Below are positions 12,071 to 13,728 of a stretch of DNA of 13,728 nucleotides, one piece after another. A program made the position numbers and the translations under genes. Position 1 is the first letter of the stretch; each line of letters begins with the position of its first letter. This DNA is from an uncultured bacterium (GTDB lineage: Bacteria > Bacillota_I > Bacilli_A > Mycoplasmatales > Metamycoplasmataceae): contig CAKNAO010000011.1 in assembly GCA_929200685.1 (NCBI GenBank), positions 1 through 13,728 of the forward strand, written 5' to 3'. The notes below the pieces were generated by a model. That model was not told where the DNA came from. It did no database searches and saw nothing but the letters and a program-made list of their open reading frames with translations.

Positions 12071-12073
12071 ATA

Positions 12074-12110
12074 TGTTAAAATTGAAATGTTATATAAAAT
12101 TAAAAAGGAG
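12074..12110 (+). promoter_or_regulatory. rpsP operon promoter and ribosome binding site
   Basis: TGTTAAAAT (12074-12082) is a TGn-extended -10 box, identical to the candidate rRNA promoter box at 7087. It lies just after the terminator U-tract. AAGGAG (12105-12110) sits six bases before the rpsP ATG and fixes that start. Confidence 0.5.
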
Positions 12111-12116
12111 AATTAT

Positions 12117-12461
12117 ATGGTTAAAATTCGTTTAAAAAGAATGGGTTCTAAATTTAATGCTTATTATAGAATCATAGTTGCTGATCAAAGATCTCCAAGA
12201 GATGGAAGATTTATTGAAGAAATTGGAACTTATAATCCTCATACAAAAAATGTGACTATTGATGAAGAAATCAAGGAAAAATGATTAAAAAATGGTGCTA
12301 TTCCAACTGAAACTATGAAAAATTTATTTAAAAAATATGAAATTGCTAAAAAAAATGGCAACATTAAAGAAAATATTGTTACTTTAATTAAAAAACCAAA
12401 AAAAAGAAAAACCAAAAAAGAAATTAATGTTAATAATAAAAATATTAAAGAAAAAATTTAA
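12117..12461 (+). CDS. rpsP: 30S ribosomal protein S16
   Basis: Small-subunit protein that binds 16S rRNA early in 30S assembly. The start [41 protein letters not shown] is split here only for length: [27 protein letters not shown] and EEIGTYNP are the family signature. The product is 114 aa, longer than the usual 80-90, because of a lysine- and asparagine-rich tail of about 30 residues, common in mycoplasma S16. One Trp is TGA at 12282-12284. The ATG at 12117 with AAGGAG six bases upstream is clearly correct; upstream in-frame ATGs (12048, 12087) lie in the terminator and promoter region. trmD follows after two bases. Confidence 0.96.
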
Positions 12462-12463
12462 TA

Positions 12464-13135
12464 ATGAAAATAAATTTTTTAACACTATTTCCAAATTATT
12501 ACAAACCTTTCAAAGAAGAATCGATAACTAAAAGAGCAATTCAAAAAGGAATTTTAGAAGTAAATATTGTTGATTTTAGAAAATTTGCAACTAATAAACA
12601 TAATAAAGTAGATGATATTGTTTATGGTGGTGGTAAGGGAATGCTTTTGATGATTGAACCAATTGATAAAGCACTTAAAACTATGAGTGGAAAAAAAATA
12701 CTTCTTTCTCCACAAGGAAATATTTTTTCACAAGAAAAAGCATTAAAATTTTCCAAAGAAAAAGAATTAACATTTATTGCAGGACATTATGAAGGATTTG
12801 ATGAAAGAATAAGAAAAATAATTGATGAAGAAATTTCAATAGGTGATTATGTTTTAACAGGTGGAGAAATTCCATCAATGGTTATAGCAGATGCAATAGT
12901 TAGATTAATTCCTGGAGTTATTCAGGATGAATCACATAAAAATGATTCATTTCAAAACAACTTATTAGATTTTCCTCAGTACACTAGACCAAGAGAATAC
13001 AAAGGAATGAAAGTTCCAAAAGTACTTCTTAATGGAAATCATATTGAAATTAAAAAATGAAGAAAACAAAAACAATTAGAAAAAACTAAATTAATTAGAC
13101 CAGATTTATTAAAAGGAAATAAAAATGAGAAATAA
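12464..13135 (+). CDS. trmD: tRNA (guanine-37-N1)-methyltransferase
   Basis: Methylates G37 next to the anticodon with S-adenosylmethionine, preventing frameshifts. The product is 223 aa, normal for the family. [38 protein letters not shown] and [20 protein letters not shown] form the SPOUT trefoil-knot SAM site. [19 protein letters not shown] is the TrmD C-terminal signature, and [20 protein letters not shown] closes the protein; its Trp is TGA at 13058-13060. There is no Shine-Dalgarno sequence: the ATG lies two bases after the rpsP stop (TAATAATG), so translation is probably coupled. The gene overlaps rplS by 11 bases. rimM, often between rpsP and trmD, is absent here. Confidence 0.97.
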
Positions 13136-13493
13136 AATTATTGAAAATATTGAATTTAAACAAATTAATAAAAATATTAAAAATTTTAAAGTTGGACAAA
13201 ATATTAAAGTTCATGTTCGAATTAAAGAAGGTGCTAAAGAACGTATTCAAATTTTTGAAGGTTTAATTATTGCTATTAAAAATTCTGGAATTACTAAAAC
13301 ATTTACTATTAGAAAAATTTCATATGGAATTGGAGTAGAAAAAACATTTTTTATTAATTCTCCTCTTATAGCTAAAATTGAAATTTTAAGAGTTAATAAA
13401 GTTAGAAAATCTAAATTATATTATATGAGAAATAGAAAAGGTAAATCAGCTAGACTTAAAGAAATTATTAATAAAAAAAATAATTTAAATTAA
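13125..13493 (+). CDS. rplS: 50S ribosomal protein L19
   Basis: Large-subunit protein at the 30S-50S interface. The product is 122 aa, typical of L19. [50 protein letters not shown] and [21 protein letters not shown] match the family along its length. AAGGA in front of the ATG lies inside the trmD coding region and the genes overlap by 11 bases, so rpsP, trmD and rplS form one operon. A terminator follows three bases after the stop. Confidence 0.97.
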   Translation: MRNKIIENIEFKQINKNIKNFKVGQNIKVHVRIKEGAKERIQIFEGLIIAIKNSGITKTFTIRKISYGIGVEKTFFINSPLIAKIEILRVNKVRKSKLYYMRNRKGKSARLKEIINKKNNLN

Positions 13494-13495
13494 AT

Positions 13496-13525
13496 AAAAA
13501 ATGACTATTAATAAGTCATTTTTTT
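13496..13525 (+). terminator. Intrinsic terminator after rplS
   Basis: AAAAATGACT (13497-13506) and AGTCATTTTT (13514-13523) form a perfect stem around a seven-base loop, and the T-run continues to 13525. The stem is A+T rich at its base but has the G-C pairs next to the loop. Confidence 0.75.
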
Positions 13526-13568
13526 AGTTTATATTATTTTTTTTCTATATTTAATTAAGTAGGTAAAT

Positions 13569-13728
13569 TTGACTTTTAGTAAATTAAAAAAAATAAAAAT
13601 TTTTAGTTTAATATTAGGGAGTTCTTCAATAATTGGGGGTTCAATTTCTTTGCCATTAATTTTAAATAAAATTAATAAAAATAAAAGAAAATTTGTAAAA
13701 CAAAATAAAAAAATAAAAAAAATAAAAT
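13569..13728 (+). CDS. N-terminus of a putative exported or membrane protein (3' end cut off)
   Basis: The frame is open from TTG at 13569 to the window end, 53 codons. An in-frame TAG at 13560 leaves TTG as the first usable start. AAGTAGGT (13557-13564) is a weak ribosome binding site four bases before it. The N-terminus is MTFSKLKKIKIFSLILGSSS, a lysine-rich start followed by about 22 hydrophobic residues (IFSLILG through SLPLIL), as in an uncleaved anchor or signal peptide. No lipobox cysteine is seen. The rest is lysine- and asparagine-rich with no recognisable domain. It lies after the rplS terminator, so it has its own transcript. Function cannot be assigned. Confidence 0.55.
   Translation, partial: MTFSKLKKIKIFSLILGSSSIIGGSISLPLILNKINKNKRKFVKQNKKIKKIK

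Overview
The window is a gene-dense stretch of a mollicute (mycoplasma) chromosome. The protein-coding parts are extremely A+T rich. In-frame TGA must be read as tryptophan (genetic code 4) in most genes: GNWKMN in triosephosphate isomerase, EPVWAIGTGK in the same protein, the GAWYKY tail of RecA and the KKWR of TrmD all depend on it. No in-frame TGG was seen in any gene here. The rRNA sequences look like the Mycoplasma hominis-type branch (GGGACCCGCAC in 16S, no tRNA in the spacer, no 5S at the 3' end), but I cannot name a species. Every gene found lies on the + strand.

Layout. 1-678 is the 3' part of an RpiR-family regulator. 760-3955 looks like one operon: tpiA, gpmI and an eight-segment membrane protein resembling a ZIP metal transporter. 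3979-4829 holds a small unknown ORF and a YqeG-type HAD phosphatase. Neither has a Shine-Dalgarno sequence, and both start with GTG a few bases after a TATAAT box. 4807-7064 carries cinA (C-terminal domain only), recA and ymdB, a reduced form of the Bacillus cinA-recA-rny-ymdB block without rny. 7142-12070 is the rRNA operon: leader with boxA, 16S, tRNA-free spacer with a second boxA, 23S, trailer stem and terminator. 12117-13493 is the rpsP-trmD-rplS operon without rimM, closed by an intrinsic terminator. 13569 to the right edge is the start of a protein with a signal-like N-terminus.

Together the genes cover lower glycolysis (TIM, phosphoglycerate mutase), recombination (RecA), nucleotide and RNA-linked housekeeping (CinA, YmdB, YqeG) and translation (rRNA, S16, TrmD, L19). 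No mobile element, CRISPR array or phage gene was seen.

I found no clearly new system. The points most worth a second look are: the natural A at E. coli position 2057 of 23S rRNA, linked to intrinsic resistance to 14-membered macrolides; two neighbouring leaderless-looking GTG genes; the doubled boxA and processing stems of the rRNA operon with a competing hairpin; and the ZIP-like protein with atypical metal-site residues.
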